This document shows, piece after piece, positions 7,557-15,426 of a stretch of DNA of 55,580 nt. The stretch is from the NCBI GenBank assembly GCA_023666265.1, contig JAMPCH010000012.1, positions 1 through 55,580 on the forward strand. Reading direction: 5' to 3'. Position 1 is the first letter of the stretch. Every line of letters begins with the position of its first letter. Made by a program: the position numbers and the translations under genes. This stretch comes from Roseburia sp. GTDB taxonomy: Bacteria; Bacillota; Clostridia; Oscillospirales; Ruminococcaceae. Below the pieces are notes generated by a model. It was given only the letters and a program-made list of their open reading frames with translations, did no database searches and was not told the origin of the DNA.

Positions 7557-9839
7557 TTATTCGCGCTCCTGTCCTTGCTCCCTGCGGATTCGTTTGATTC
7601 GCTCGCGCATGATGGTATGCTCGTTTTCGGAGCGCCCGCATTTCGGACAGCGGTCGCCGATGATCCCCGTATAACAGCAGACGGGGTCGCGGTCGACGGG
7701 GTGGTTGATCGAGCCGTAGCCGATCCCCTCCTCCTTCATACAGCGTATGATCTGCTCGAAAGCGTCGAGATTTCCGAGCGGGTCGCCGTCAAGCTCGACA
7801 TAGCTGATATGTCCCGCGTTCGTGAGCGCGTGATAGGGCGCCTCGAGATGGATCTTTTCAAACGCCGAAATGTGGTAGTAGACGGGGATATGAAAGGAGT
7901 TGGTATAATACTCGCGGTCGGTGATCCCCTTGATCTCGCCGTATTTTTCGCGGTCGATCCGAACGAACCTCCCCGAGAGTCCCTCGGCGGGCGTCGCGAG
8001 GAGAGAGAAGTTCATGCCCGTTTTCGCCGATTCCTCGTCCATTCTCGCGCGCATACGGCTGATGATCTTATAGCCGAGCTCCTGCGCGCGCGCGCTTTGT
8101 CCGTGATGCTCGCCGATGAGGGCGACGAGACATTCCGCCAAGCCGATAAACCCGACGGAGAGCGTACCGTGCTTTAAGATCTCCCCGACGCAGTCGTTCG
8201 GACCGAGCTTGTCCGAGTCGATCCAGATCCCCTGTCCCATGAGGAAGGGATAATTCTTGACCCGCTTTTGCGACTGGATCTTATAGCGATACATGAGCTG
8301 GTCGATCACGAGATCCATCTCGTCCTCGAGCATCTCAAAAAAGCGGACAATATCCTTCTCCGCGCGGATCCCGAGGCGGGGGAGGTTGATCGAGGTAAAG
8401 CTTAAATTCCCGCGCCCGGTCACGATCTCGCGCGAGGGGTCATATACGTTCCCGATCACGCGCGTGCGACAGCCCATGTACGCGATCTCGGTGTTATAGT
8501 CGCCTTCCTTATAATAAGGGAGATTAAACGGCGCGTCGATGAAGGAAAAATTGGGGAAGAGCCGCTTCGCCGATACGCGGCAGGCGAGCTTGAATAAGTG
8601 ATAATTCGGCTCGCCGGGGTTATAGTTGATCCCGTCTTTAACCTTAAAAATATGGATCGGGAAGATCGGGGTCTCGCCGTTCCCGAGACCCTTTTCGGTC
8701 GCGAGGAGGACGTTCTCGATCACCATTTGTCCCTCGGGGGAGGTATCCGTCCCATAGTTGATGGAGGAGAAGGGGATCTGTGCGCCCGCGCGGCTGTTCA
8801 TCGTATTGAGATTATGAACGAGCGCTTCCATCGCCTGATAGGTCGCGCGGTTCGTTTCCTTTTTGGTGAGGTTGACGGCGAAGGACTGGATCTCCTTGGC
8901 GATCTTTTCGTCCCCGACGATCTCGATGAGCGCTTCGCGCTCCGCCTCGGCGTAGCCGCTGTCGTTCGCGAGGGAGGGAACGAGTTCTTGTTCCTGCTTT
9001 AGCTGTTTCATGTACGCCTCGACCTTTTCCTCGACGGCGAGATCGTTCTCCGTATCCGTTTTTAACATAACGGCGCGGACGATATTCTTTTTATAAAGCT
9101 GTTCATACGATTTCCTTACGCCGTCCGCCATCGCGTAGTCAAAGTTCGGGATCGACTGACCGCCGTGCTGATCGTTTTGGTTGGACTGGATCGCGATACA
9201 GGCGAGCGCGGAATAGCTCCCGATGTTGTTCGGCTCGCGGAGATAGCCATGCCCGGTCGAAAAACCGTTTTTAAACAGCTTTTTTATGTCGATCTGACAA
9301 CAGGTCGTCGTCAGCGTCAAAAAATCGAGGTCGTGGATATGGATATCGCCTTCGATATGCGCCTTTGAGTGGACAGGGTCGAGGACGTACATCTCGTTGA
9401 ATTGCTTCGCGCCCTCCGAGCCGTATTTCAGCATGGTTCCCATGGCGGTATCGCCGTCGATGTTGGCGTTCTCGCGCTTGATGTCACAATCCCGCGCCGC
9501 CTTAAAGGTGAGATCCTCATAGGTCTTCATCAGCGTCGTATTCATCTCGCGGATCCGGGTACGATTCGCGCGATAGAGGATATACGCCTTCGCGGTCTTG
9601 GCGTGACCGCGCTCGACAAGGACTTTTTCGACCGCATCCTGGACTTCTTCTACCGTCGGGATCGTTTCGGTCTGTTCCGAGTTTTTTTCCAAGATCCGAC
9701 AAACCTCTTCGGCGAGCTCCATCGCGGAGTCATAGTCCTTCCCGCCGACGGCGGTCGCCGCCTTAAAGATCGCGTCCGCGATCTTTTGAAGATTGAACGG
9801 CATCTCTCTGCCGTCGCGTTTCTGAATTTTAGTGATCAT
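7557..9839 (-). CDS. nrdD: Anaerobic (class III) ribonucleoside-triphosphate reductase, C-terminus apparently truncated
   Basis: The start is set at 9839, where MITKIQKRDGREMPFN opens the N-terminal ATP-cone (about residues 1-95), giving 760 residues. The catalytic barrel follows, with TTTCCQID, NIGSYSALACIAIQS and the finger-loop cysteine in YMGCRTRV. The enzyme makes dNTPs from NTPs using formate and a glycyl radical. The C-terminal zinc region is present (VCCYTGIIGDRCPKCGR), but the protein stops at RERIKRIRREQGQERE. Relatives continue there with a TGYL-type glycyl-radical loop. No nrdG activase follows. The upstream NrdR-like palindrome shows it is placed under dNTP-pool control. Activity of this copy is doubtful unless the radical domain is supplied separately. 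Confidence 0.9.
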   Translation of the reverse strand: MITKIQKRDGREMPFNLQKIADAIFKAATAVGGKDYDSAMELAEEVCRILEKNSEQTETIPTVEEVQDAVEKVLVERGHAKTAKAYILYRANRTRIREMNTTLMKTYEDLTFKAARDCDIKRENANIDGDTAMGTMLKYGSEGAKQFNEMYVLDPVHSKAHIEGDIHIHDLDFLTLTTTCCQIDIKKLFKNGFSTGHGYLREPNNIGSYSALACIAIQSNQNDQHGGQSIPNFDYAMADGVRKSYEQLYKKNIVRAVMLKTDTENDLAVEEKVEAYMKQLKQEQELVPSLANDSGYAEAEREALIEIVGDEKIAKEIQSFAVNLTKKETNRATYQAMEALVHNLNTMNSRAGAQIPFSSINYGTDTSPEGQMVIENVLLATEKGLGNGETPIFPIHIFKVKDGINYNPGEPNYHLFKLACRVSAKRLFPNFSFIDAPFNLPYYKEGDYNTEIAYMGCRTRVIGNVYDPSREIVTGRGNLSFTSINLPRLGIRAEKDIVRFFEMLEDEMDLVIDQLMYRYKIQSQKRVKNYPFLMGQGIWIDSDKLGPNDCVGEILKHGTLSVGFIGLAECLVALIGEHHGQSARAQELGYKIISRMRARMDEESAKTGMNFSLLATPAEGLSGRFVRIDREKYGEIKGITDREYYTNSFHIPVYYHISAFEKIHLEAPYHALTNAGHISYVELDGDPLGNLDAFEQIIRCMKEEGIGYGSINHPVDRDPVCCYTGIIGDRCPKCGRSENEHTIMRERIKRIRREQGQERE

Positions 9840-9877
9840 TGTGTTGGAACCCCTTTTACCTGATACTGAAACGGCTC

Positions 9878-9897
9878 GACCACAATATATTGTGGTC
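9878..9897 (-). promoter_or_regulatory. NrdR-box-like palindrome upstream of nrdD
   Basis: GACCACAATATATTGTGGTC is a perfect 20-base palindrome whose core ACAATATATTGT closely matches the known NrdR box. It lies about 40 bases upstream of the nrdD start. NrdR represses ribonucleotide reductase genes when dATP is high. Confidence 0.85.
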
Positions 9898-9912
9898 GGT
9901 CGCCGTGAAGTG

Positions 9913-9933
9913 TGCAATATACATTATATTGCA
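9913..9933 (-). promoter_or_regulatory. Second inverted repeat upstream of nrdD, possible partner NrdR site
   Basis: TGCAATAT and ATATTGCA flank ACATT. NrdR boxes usually occur in pairs on one face of the helix. The centre-to-centre distance to the first box is about 36 bases, so this is a plausible but imperfect second site. Confidence 0.5.
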
Positions 9934-10021
9934 GGATCTCTGTTTTGTCAATATGAACAGCGAAAAAATTTTAAATTTACCGAAATCTTTACGCTATGTA
10001 CATTTTAAACGGACAAAATAA

Positions 10022-10051
10022 AACAGACAAACCTCGTTGGATTTGTCTGTT
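10022..10051 (-). terminator. Intrinsic terminator of rpsT
   Basis: AACAGACAAA (10022-10031) pairs perfectly with TTTGTCTGTT (10042-10051). Minus-strand transcripts then run into TTTATTTTG. It begins 27 bases past the rpsT stop. Confidence 0.85.
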
Positions 10052-10077
10052 CCGTTTCGATTTTGTCGTTTTAAGGC

Positions 10078-10317
10078 TTACGCGTTCGCCTTCTTGGCGA
10101 GACGGGATTTAAGTCTGGCCGCCTTGTTCTTATGGATCAAGCCTTTTCCCGCAGCCTTGTCGAGCTTTATAACAGCGGTCTTTACCGTCTGTGCGTCGGC
10201 GGATTCCGCTCTGGCTTTTTTCAGAACCGTTTTTAACTCGGTCTTTGCCGCCTTGTTGCGCGCGTTTCTGACGTTCGCGACTAAGACTCTTTTCTTCGCG
10301 GATTTAATATTCGGCAC
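10078..10317 (-). CDS. rpsT: 30S ribosomal protein S20
   Basis: This 79-residue, Lys/Arg/Ala-rich helical protein starts PNIKSAKKRVLVANVRNARNKA and ends RLKSRLAKKANA, typical of S20, which binds 16S rRNA in the small subunit. The start codon is GTG at 10317, preceded by an AAGGGGGT site about eight bases upstream. The gene is monocistronic with its own promoter and terminator. Confidence 0.96.
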   Translation of the reverse strand: MPNIKSAKKRVLVANVRNARNKAAKTELKTVLKKARAESADAQTVKTAVIKLDKAAGKGLIHKNKAARLKSRLAKKANA

Positions 10318-10375
10318 CTTTTTTGCACCCCCTTATCCCAAATCTGTATAATCCTGCTTTTTTTCAGTACAATGT

Positions 10376-10404
10376 ATTATATCACATTTTTTTTGAAATT
10401 GCAA
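10376..10404 (-). promoter_or_regulatory. Promoter of rpsT
   Basis: On the minus strand TTGCAA (10404-10399), 17 bases, TATAAT (10381-10376). It reads toward rpsT and leaves a leader of about 55 bases. The gap 10318-10636 otherwise holds only repeat R1 copy B. Confidence 0.8.
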
Positions 10405-10438
10405 GTCTTTTTTTTGATTTTTTTCATTTATTTCATAT

Positions 10439-10610
10439 GGCTACACCGCACAATGATTGTCGTTCGAGTGGCAGTCAGATTTTTTGTCAGATTGTACGGA
10501 ATTTTTGCAGGAAGGCTGACGCCTTTCAAAAAAAATTCTGTGCAATATGGCGGAAAATATGGCTGTCAATCGGACGGCAAAGGCGTAGCCGTTCATTGCG
10601 CGGTGTTGCC
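10439..10610. repeat. Dispersed palindromic repeat R1 (copy B), MITE-like
   Basis: This 172-bp element is one long imperfect palindrome. The ends GGCTACACCGCACAATGA and TCATTGCGCGGTGTTGCC are complementary at 16 of 18 positions. Inner blocks also pair (cgttcgagtggcagtcag with the complement of tggctgtcaatcggacg; gattgtacggaattttt with aaaattctgtgcaat). It encodes nothing. TA occurs at or within one base of both borders, as expected for IS630/Tc1-type non-autonomous elements. It ends 26 bases before gpr. Confidence 0.85.
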
Positions 10611-10636
10611 ATAAGAAGGGGAGGAGTATCCGATCT

Positions 10637-11419
10637 ATGAAGCGAAGCGACCTGATCTGTGAAAACGCGAGCCTCGACCCGAGGAGCGATCGCGGCTTTA
10701 TCCGAAACTATGAGATCTCGGGCATAAAATGCACCGAGGTCACGATCGACGCCGAACGGGAAAAACGGCTCGGTCGGTCGGCGGGGCGTTATTTTACGCT
10801 TTTCGTCGAGGAGGAGGACTGCGGCGAGGCGATCCTTCGCCTCCTATCGCGCCTCCTCCCGCGTGAGGGGAGCGTCCTCGTCGTCGGGCTCGGGAACGAG
10901 CGGATCAGCGCGGACAGCCTCGGAGCGAAAAGTCTTCGCCATATCCCCGCCACGGCGCATTTATCGGAGCACGAGGATTTTTCGGCGCTCGGTCTGCGTA
11001 AGGTATATGTACTCGGGACGGGCGTGACCGGTCAGACCGGTATCGAGAGCGCCCGTCAGGTGCGCTTGGTCGCGGACGGGGTCGACGCGGCGTATATCGT
11101 GGCGGTGGACGCGCTCGCCTGCGCCGAGCGCGATCGCCTCTGTCGGACGATCCAAGTCACCGATACCGGGATCGAGCCGGGCGCGGGCGTCGGGAACAGC
11201 CGACGGGCGCTGAACGAAAAGACCGTCGGGCGAAGAGTCTACGCGATCGGCGTTCCTACTGTGATAGATTATGAACAGCCGAACAAAGAGCCTTTTATGG
11301 TCACGCCTCGGAATATCGATCGGATCACGGATCGCTACGCCCGCCTGATCGGGTCGGCGCTGAGCCGCGCGTTAAATCCCGTCCTAACCGAGGACGAGCT
11401 TTCCGCGCTTCTCCTATGA
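10637..11419 (+). CDS. gpr: GPR endopeptidase (germination protease), short form
   Basis: GPR degrades the small acid-soluble spore proteins at germination, releasing DNA and amino acids. The 260-residue product has the family's VLVVGLGNERISADSLGAKSL core, the HLSEHEDFSALGLRKVYVLGTGVTGQTGIES region, and GIEPGAGVGNSRRALNEKTVG-type sequence before AIGVPTVID. It is clearly shorter than the ~370-residue Bacillus enzyme. The segment between GVPTVID and FMVTPRNID is almost absent, as if an internal loop were deleted. A GGGGAGGAG site precedes the ATG. It lies directly upstream of spoIIP, the order known from Bacillus. Confidence 0.93.
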   Translation: MKRSDLICENASLDPRSDRGFIRNYEISGIKCTEVTIDAEREKRLGRSAGRYFTLFVEEEDCGEAILRLLSRLLPREGSVLVVGLGNERISADSLGAKSLRHIPATAHLSEHEDFSALGLRKVYVLGTGVTGQTGIESARQVRLVADGVDAAYIVAVDALACAERDRLCRTIQVTDTGIEPGAGVGNSRRALNEKTVGRRVYAIGVPTVIDYEQPNKEPFMVTPRNIDRITDRYARLIGSALSRALNPVLTEDELSALLL

Positions 11420-11423
11420 GCGA

Positions 11424-11452
11424 GCATATCCCGTCCCTTCCGCGCATACATT
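11424..11452 (+). promoter_or_regulatory. Sigma-E-type sporulation promoter of spoIIP
   Basis: GCATATC (11424-11430), 14 bases, CATACATT (11445-11452) closely matches the mother-cell sigma-E consensus (-35 near ATATT, -10 CATACA.T). spoIIP is a sigma-E gene in Bacillus, so position and function agree. Confidence 0.75.
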
Positions 11453-11465
11453 GATACTAATAACC

Positions 11466-11533
11466 GTTTGAGCCGCGGATATGATCCGCAGATCAAACGC
11501 TTCGGCGTAGCCGAAAGGACGCCGCTCGGCGTC
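11466..11533 (+). other. Structured leader of spoIIP with three consecutive hairpins
   Basis: Three stems follow each other: GTTTGA...TCAAAC (11466-11498, with inner CGGAT/ATCCG), TTCGGC-GTA-GCCGAA (11501-11515) and GACGCCG-CT-CGGCGTC (11518-11533). They lie between the sigma-E-like promoter and spoIIP. They may end gpr transcripts, protect the message, or regulate it. No U-run follows the last stem. Confidence 0.55.
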
Positions 11534-11583
11534 GGGTTATGTTGTACAATATCAACGGACAGGAAAGGGAATGACGAAGAACG

Positions 11584-12786
11584 ATGAGAATTATAAAAAC
11601 GGTCGTAAAAAAGAGCGGGCTTCGGGGACTGTTGGCGGGCGGCGTACTGACGCTCGCGCCGATCCTGTCGATCCTCGCGTCGGAGGTCATGCCCGACGCG
11701 GTTCGGTTTATGACGGAGGCGGCGCGCTTCTCGGTCTATCCGTTGAGCGATCCCCGCGACGTCAATAACGGCAGTCTCATTTTGTACAAGCCCCTCCCCG
11801 CCGAGGAAAGCGCCCCTGAGGAGGCGAAGGAGGTCGAGCGCTCCGCGCCTTCCACAGAAAAAAAGGAGGCGGCTTTTTTATCCCGCAACATCTCCGACAC
11901 GGACGAGGATCTCTCCGTTTTTTCGGAGCATAGCGGGCTGATCCGCGAGACGACCTTTACCGCGAACGGCGGGACGGATTTTATTGACCTCCCGGAGGGC
12001 GGGCAGATACGGAACTGTACCGAGCTGTCCGCCGAGACGGTCTATCGCGAGGCGACAAGCCCTCACGGGATCAGTCTCGAGCTTTACAGCGACGAGCCGC
12101 AGGTACTGATCCTTCACACGCACACGAACGAGAGCTATGAGCCGAGCGAAAAAGGCTATTACGACGAAAGCTATACCTGTCGCTCCGAAGATCCCGAAAA
12201 CAGCGTCGTCTCGGTGGGGACAGCGATCGCGGAGGAGCTGGCTTCGGCGGGGATCGCGGTGCTCCACGACGGGACGATCCACGACGACCGATATACGGGC
12301 GCGTATACGCGGAGCTATGAGACGACCGTCCGCCTCTTAAACGAGTTCCCGTCGATCAAGATCATTCTTGACGTTCACCGCGACGCGGTCGAGGAGGAGG
12401 ACGGTACGCGCGTGAGCGCCGTAACGGAGATCGACGGGAAAAAGGCGGCGCAGTTTATGATCATTTCGGCGGCGGACGACGGGAGCTACGATATTCCGAA
12501 TTATTTGGAGAACCTTCGCTTCGCGAGCGCGCTCCAACAGGCGGTGGAGGCGCGTTATCCGACCCTTAGCCGTCCGATCCTGTTTCAATATTGTCAGTAT
12601 AATCAACAGCTCTCGGTCGGCTCGCTCCTGATTGAGGTCGGCTCTCACGGTAATTCGATCGATCAGGCGGTCTATACCGGGCGGCTGATCGGGCGCTCGC
12701 TCGCGGCGATGTTCGCGGGGGATGAGATCCCCGTTTCGACGGAGCGCGAGACCGTCCCGCGTTTCTTTATCGACCTGCTCCGATGA
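11584..12786 (+). CDS. spoIIP: Stage II sporulation protein P
   Basis: SpoIIP is a membrane-anchored amidase/endopeptidase that, with SpoIID and SpoIIM, thins septal peptidoglycan so that the mother cell can engulf the forespore. The 400-residue product has an N-terminal membrane anchor (about residues 12-32). A linker follows, then the catalytic domain with VLILHTHTNESYEP (about 175-188) and LDVHRDAV (about 260-267), whose His residues bind zinc. A final strand-rich part contains EVGSHGNSIDQA. It follows gpr by 164 bases but has its own sporulation-type promoter. The start is supported by the signal anchor, although the ribosome site is weak. Confidence 0.95.
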   Translation: MRIIKTVVKKSGLRGLLAGGVLTLAPILSILASEVMPDAVRFMTEAARFSVYPLSDPRDVNNGSLILYKPLPAEESAPEEAKEVERSAPSTEKKEAAFLSRNISDTDEDLSVFSEHSGLIRETTFTANGGTDFIDLPEGGQIRNCTELSAETVYREATSPHGISLELYSDEPQVLILHTHTNESYEPSEKGYYDESYTCRSEDPENSVVSVGTAIAEELASAGIAVLHDGTIHDDRYTGAYTRSYETTVRLLNEFPSIKIILDVHRDAVEEEDGTRVSAVTEIDGKKAAQFMIISAADDGSYDIPNYLENLRFASALQQAVEARYPTLSRPILFQYCQYNQQLSVGSLLIEVGSHGNSIDQAVYTGRLIGRSLAAMFAGDEIPVSTERETVPRFFIDLLR

Positions 12787-12847
12787 TACATAGTCTTTAT
12801 TTTTTTGGGAACGCCTTCGGCGGCTTTTTCGGCGACCCTTCGGCGGC

Positions 12848-12876
12848 TTGACAAGCTCGCGAAAAGCTGATATAAT
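12848..12876 (+). promoter_or_regulatory. Promoter of the MATE transporter gene
   Basis: TTGACA (12848-12853), 17 bases, TATAAT (12871-12876): a full consensus promoter 37 bases upstream of the ATG at 12913. Confidence 0.92.
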
Positions 12877-12912
12877 GAGGAATTGTAAAATTCCCCGGAA
12901 GGAAGTAAAAAA

Positions 12913-14289
12913 ATGAAAAACCGCGAAGAAAGGCTCTACCGTCGCGAAACGCTCCGAACGCTCCTGCGGCTCTCCGTCCCGACCGTGATCGAACAGCTTT
13001 TATCTACGCTTTTACAATACGTCGATACCGCGATGGTCGGGCGGCTCGGCGAGGACGCGACCGCCGCCGTCAATGTGACGACGACCGTCTCGTGGCTCAT
13101 CAACAGCGTCCCCTCCGCCGTCTCCGTCGCGGTACTCGCGATGATCGCGAAGGCGGTCGGGAGCGGCGATCACGAAAAGATCCGCCGCGTCTCCCAACAG
13201 ACGCTTTTATCCGTCCCCGCGATCGGGCTGATCCTCGGCGGACTTTCCGCCGCGCTAAGCCCGATGATCCCCGCGTGGATGGGCGCCGAGCCGTCGATCC
13301 GCGAGACGGCGTCGGCGTATTTTTTGATCATTAGCCTCCCGATGATCTTTCGCTGTTCGGGGATCGTTTTCGCCGCCGCGCTTCGGGCGACGGCGAATAT
13401 GAGAACGCCGATGCTGATCAATTTTGGCTCAAACGCGCTGAACGCCGTTTTAAACTACCTCCTGATCTATCGGGCGGGGCTCGGGGTCGTCGGCGCGGCT
13501 TTGGCGACGGCGATCTCATATACCCTCTCGGGGATCTTGATGTTCGCGGCGTATCGGCGAAATCGTCTTTTACGCTGGGGGTGGAAAAGCTTTCGGATCG
13601 ACCGCGCGAGCCTTTCCGAAATGGTTCGGATCAGCTTTCCCGTTCTCGGGACGGGTATGGCGTCCTGCTTGGGCTATGTGGTGTTCGCGAGCCTCGTGAC
13701 GGGAATGGGGAATACCGTTTTTGCCGCCCATTCCGTCGCGGTGACGGTCGAGACGATCTTTTACATATCGGGCTATGGGCTTAGGACGGCGACCTCGACG
13801 ATGATCGGTATGGCGCTCGGCGAGGGCGACCAAAGGCGGTTTGAGGCGGTCTGTCGGCTGAGCGCGGTCTTAATGCTATGTATGATGGTCGTGAGCGGGG
13901 CGGTCTTATATTTTACCTCGCTCCCGCTGATGCGGCTTTTTATCGACTCCGGGGAGGCGGCGGCTCTGGGCGCGGAGATGTTAAGGATCGTCGCGCTCTC
14001 CGAGCCGTTTTACGGGCTTATGATCGTAACGGAGGGCGTTTTTTACGGACTGGGGAAAACGCGGTACGCGTTCCTGGTCGAAACGCTTTGTATGTGGGGT
14101 ATCCGTATTTTGTTGAGCTTCTTTTGTGTGCGATTCTGGGGCTTCGGACTGCGCGAGGTATGGTACTGTATGATCGCCGACAATATCGGGAAGGCTCTGC
14201 TTTTCGCGATCCCCGTCGCCTCAAAAAAGGGGAGGAAAAGGCTCTTCCTCGGTAGCTCGACGGAGGCGTTACCCGGATCGGTCGAATAA
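12913..14289 (+). CDS. MATE family efflux transporter
   Basis: The 458-residue protein has twelve predicted membrane segments in two similar halves. Its opening is typical of the family: LRLSVPTVIEQLLSTLLQYVDTAMVGRLGEDATAAVN. MATE proteins expel cationic drugs or metabolites in exchange for sodium ions or protons. The substrate is not predictable here. A GGAAGGA site precedes the start. It is a single-gene unit with a consensus promoter and a strong terminator. Confidence 0.93.
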   Translation: MKNREERLYRRETLRTLLRLSVPTVIEQLLSTLLQYVDTAMVGRLGEDATAAVNVTTTVSWLINSVPSAVSVAVLAMIAKAVGSGDHEKIRRVSQQTLLSVPAIGLILGGLSAALSPMIPAWMGAEPSIRETASAYFLIISLPMIFRCSGIVFAAALRATANMRTPMLINFGSNALNAVLNYLLIYRAGLGVVGAALATAISYTLSGILMFAAYRRNRLLRWGWKSFRIDRASLSEMVRISFPVLGTGMASCLGYVVFASLVTGMGNTVFAAHSVAVTVETIFYISGYGLRTATSTMIGMALGEGDQRRFEAVCRLSAVLMLCMMVVSGAVLYFTSLPLMRLFIDSGEAAALGAEMLRIVALSEPFYGLMIVTEGVFYGLGKTRYAFLVETLCMWGIRILLSFFCVRFWGFGLREVWYCMIADNIGKALLFAIPVASKKGRKRLFLGSSTEALPGSVE

Positions 14290-14293
14290 AGAT

Positions 14294-14325
14294 CTCCCGA
14301 GGCGCTTTTTATTACGCCTCGGGAG
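14294..14325. terminator. Terminator of the MATE gene
   Basis: CTCCCGAGGCG and CGCCTCGGGAG form a perfect 11-bp stem with a 10-base loop, followed by TTTT on the plus strand. Confidence 0.92.
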
Positions 14326-14396
14326 TTTTCCGTTATTTTTTTGAAGGGATCGTGTCCTATCGCTCTCTGCGACCGCCGCGCTTTCCGCGTCTTTCG

Positions 14397-15233
14397 TCAC
14401 TCGGCGCAAAAATCCACCTTCCCCAAGTTTTGCGCGTGGTCGGTCACATATCTTAATCGACCGAAAAGCTCGTCATAGCGGATATTGTGCTTTTTCTCCG
14501 CGCCGAGACGGATCGCCCCCGCGCGTAGCGAAACGGGAAGCTCCCTCCCCTCGGCGAGGATCGTTTTCCCGTTTTGAGAGAGTACCTTCTCCGCCTCGGC
14601 TTCGACCGCTTCCTTTTCCGTAAGTCCCGTTACGATCGCGAATTCGTCTCCGCCGATCCGAAACACGATCATTTCCGCGCCCGCCGCCGCGTCTATTCGG
14701 CGAAAGGCTTCGAGGATCGCCGCGTCGCCCGTTTTCCTTCCTAAGGTCTTATTGACCTCGTCGAGCCCCACGACGTCGTAACAAAGCACGTAGCCCTCGC
14801 GCTTTTGTTGGAGCTCGTCGTATAACTCCGAAATATCAACTCTTCTGCTCATAGGTTTACCTCCTTGTTCTTGATCGACGGGGAGGATTCGGGGAAAGAT
14901 GCCCGTCGAGTGTCGTTCCGATCTGAATTTGGAGGGAGAAATTCCCCAAAGCTTCCGAAACGCCCGCGTAAAGACCTCGGGGGAGTTGTACCGATATTTC
15001 ATGGCGATCTCCGTAAGGGTATGATCCGTGTTCATGATCTCCTCGGCGCAACGCGTGAGCCTCCGTTTTGAGATATACTCCTTAAGGCTCGTGTGCGTAC
15101 AGTAACGCCATATTTTTTGAAGGGCGGAGAGGGAACAGCAGCAAGCCGCCGCGATCTCCTCCTACCTTAGATCGTTACAAAGATTTTCTTCGATATAGTC
15201 GACCGCGTCGGCGAAGATACAGAAGTTTTTCAT
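14397..15233 (-). pseudogene. AraC-type regulator fused to a GGDEF domain, interrupted by an in-frame TAG
   Basis: From ATG at 15233 the minus strand reads MKNFCIFADAVDYIEENLCNDLR, then TAG (15164-15162, codon 24), then continues in the same frame with EEIAAACCCSLSALQKIW. A complete AraC helix-turn-helix pair follows, then VTRIPILL-type linker sequence is absent and a GGDEF domain (FRIGGDEFAIVTG) runs to the stop at 14397, 278 sense-length codons in all. The stop falls where relatives have a hydrophobic residue at the start of the first HTH. A single base change (for example TTG to TAG) explains it. A shorter protein could still be made from the ATG at 15035, with half the DNA-binding unit plus GGDEF. 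Sequence error cannot be excluded. Confidence 0.8.
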
Positions 15234-15361
15234 ATTCTTCCTCCGTGATGAATAATACAGAAAAGCGCTTTTGTCTGTAATCTCATTGTACCATAACGGG
15301 CGGCTTTTGTCTTGACTTTTTGCGTAAATTTTTTGAGATCGGGCGAAAACGGAAATAAAAC

Positions 15362-15397
15362 GCGCCGCGCAAGGCTCTCTTACGGCTTGCGCGGCGC
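15362..15397. terminator. Terminator of the flavin reductase gene
   Basis: GCGCCGCGCAAG and CTTGCGCGGCGC pair perfectly over 12 bases around a 12-base loop. It lies 30 bases past the end of the minus-strand flavin reductase gene. The remainder of 15234-15426 shows no gene. Confidence 0.75.
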
Positions 15398-15426
15398 TGT
15401 TTCACGCTTAAAGCTAAAAATACGCT

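Noticed and set aside
10439-10610. R1 as a CRISPR or tRNA-like structure
   Set aside because: There is one palindrome per site with no spacer array, and the fold is a single long hairpin, not a cloverleaf.
15162-15164. TAG as a recoded amino acid (pyrrolysine or suppression)
   Set aside because: Many other genes were read without internal TAG, and no recoding element or pyl gene is seen; a point mutation is simpler.
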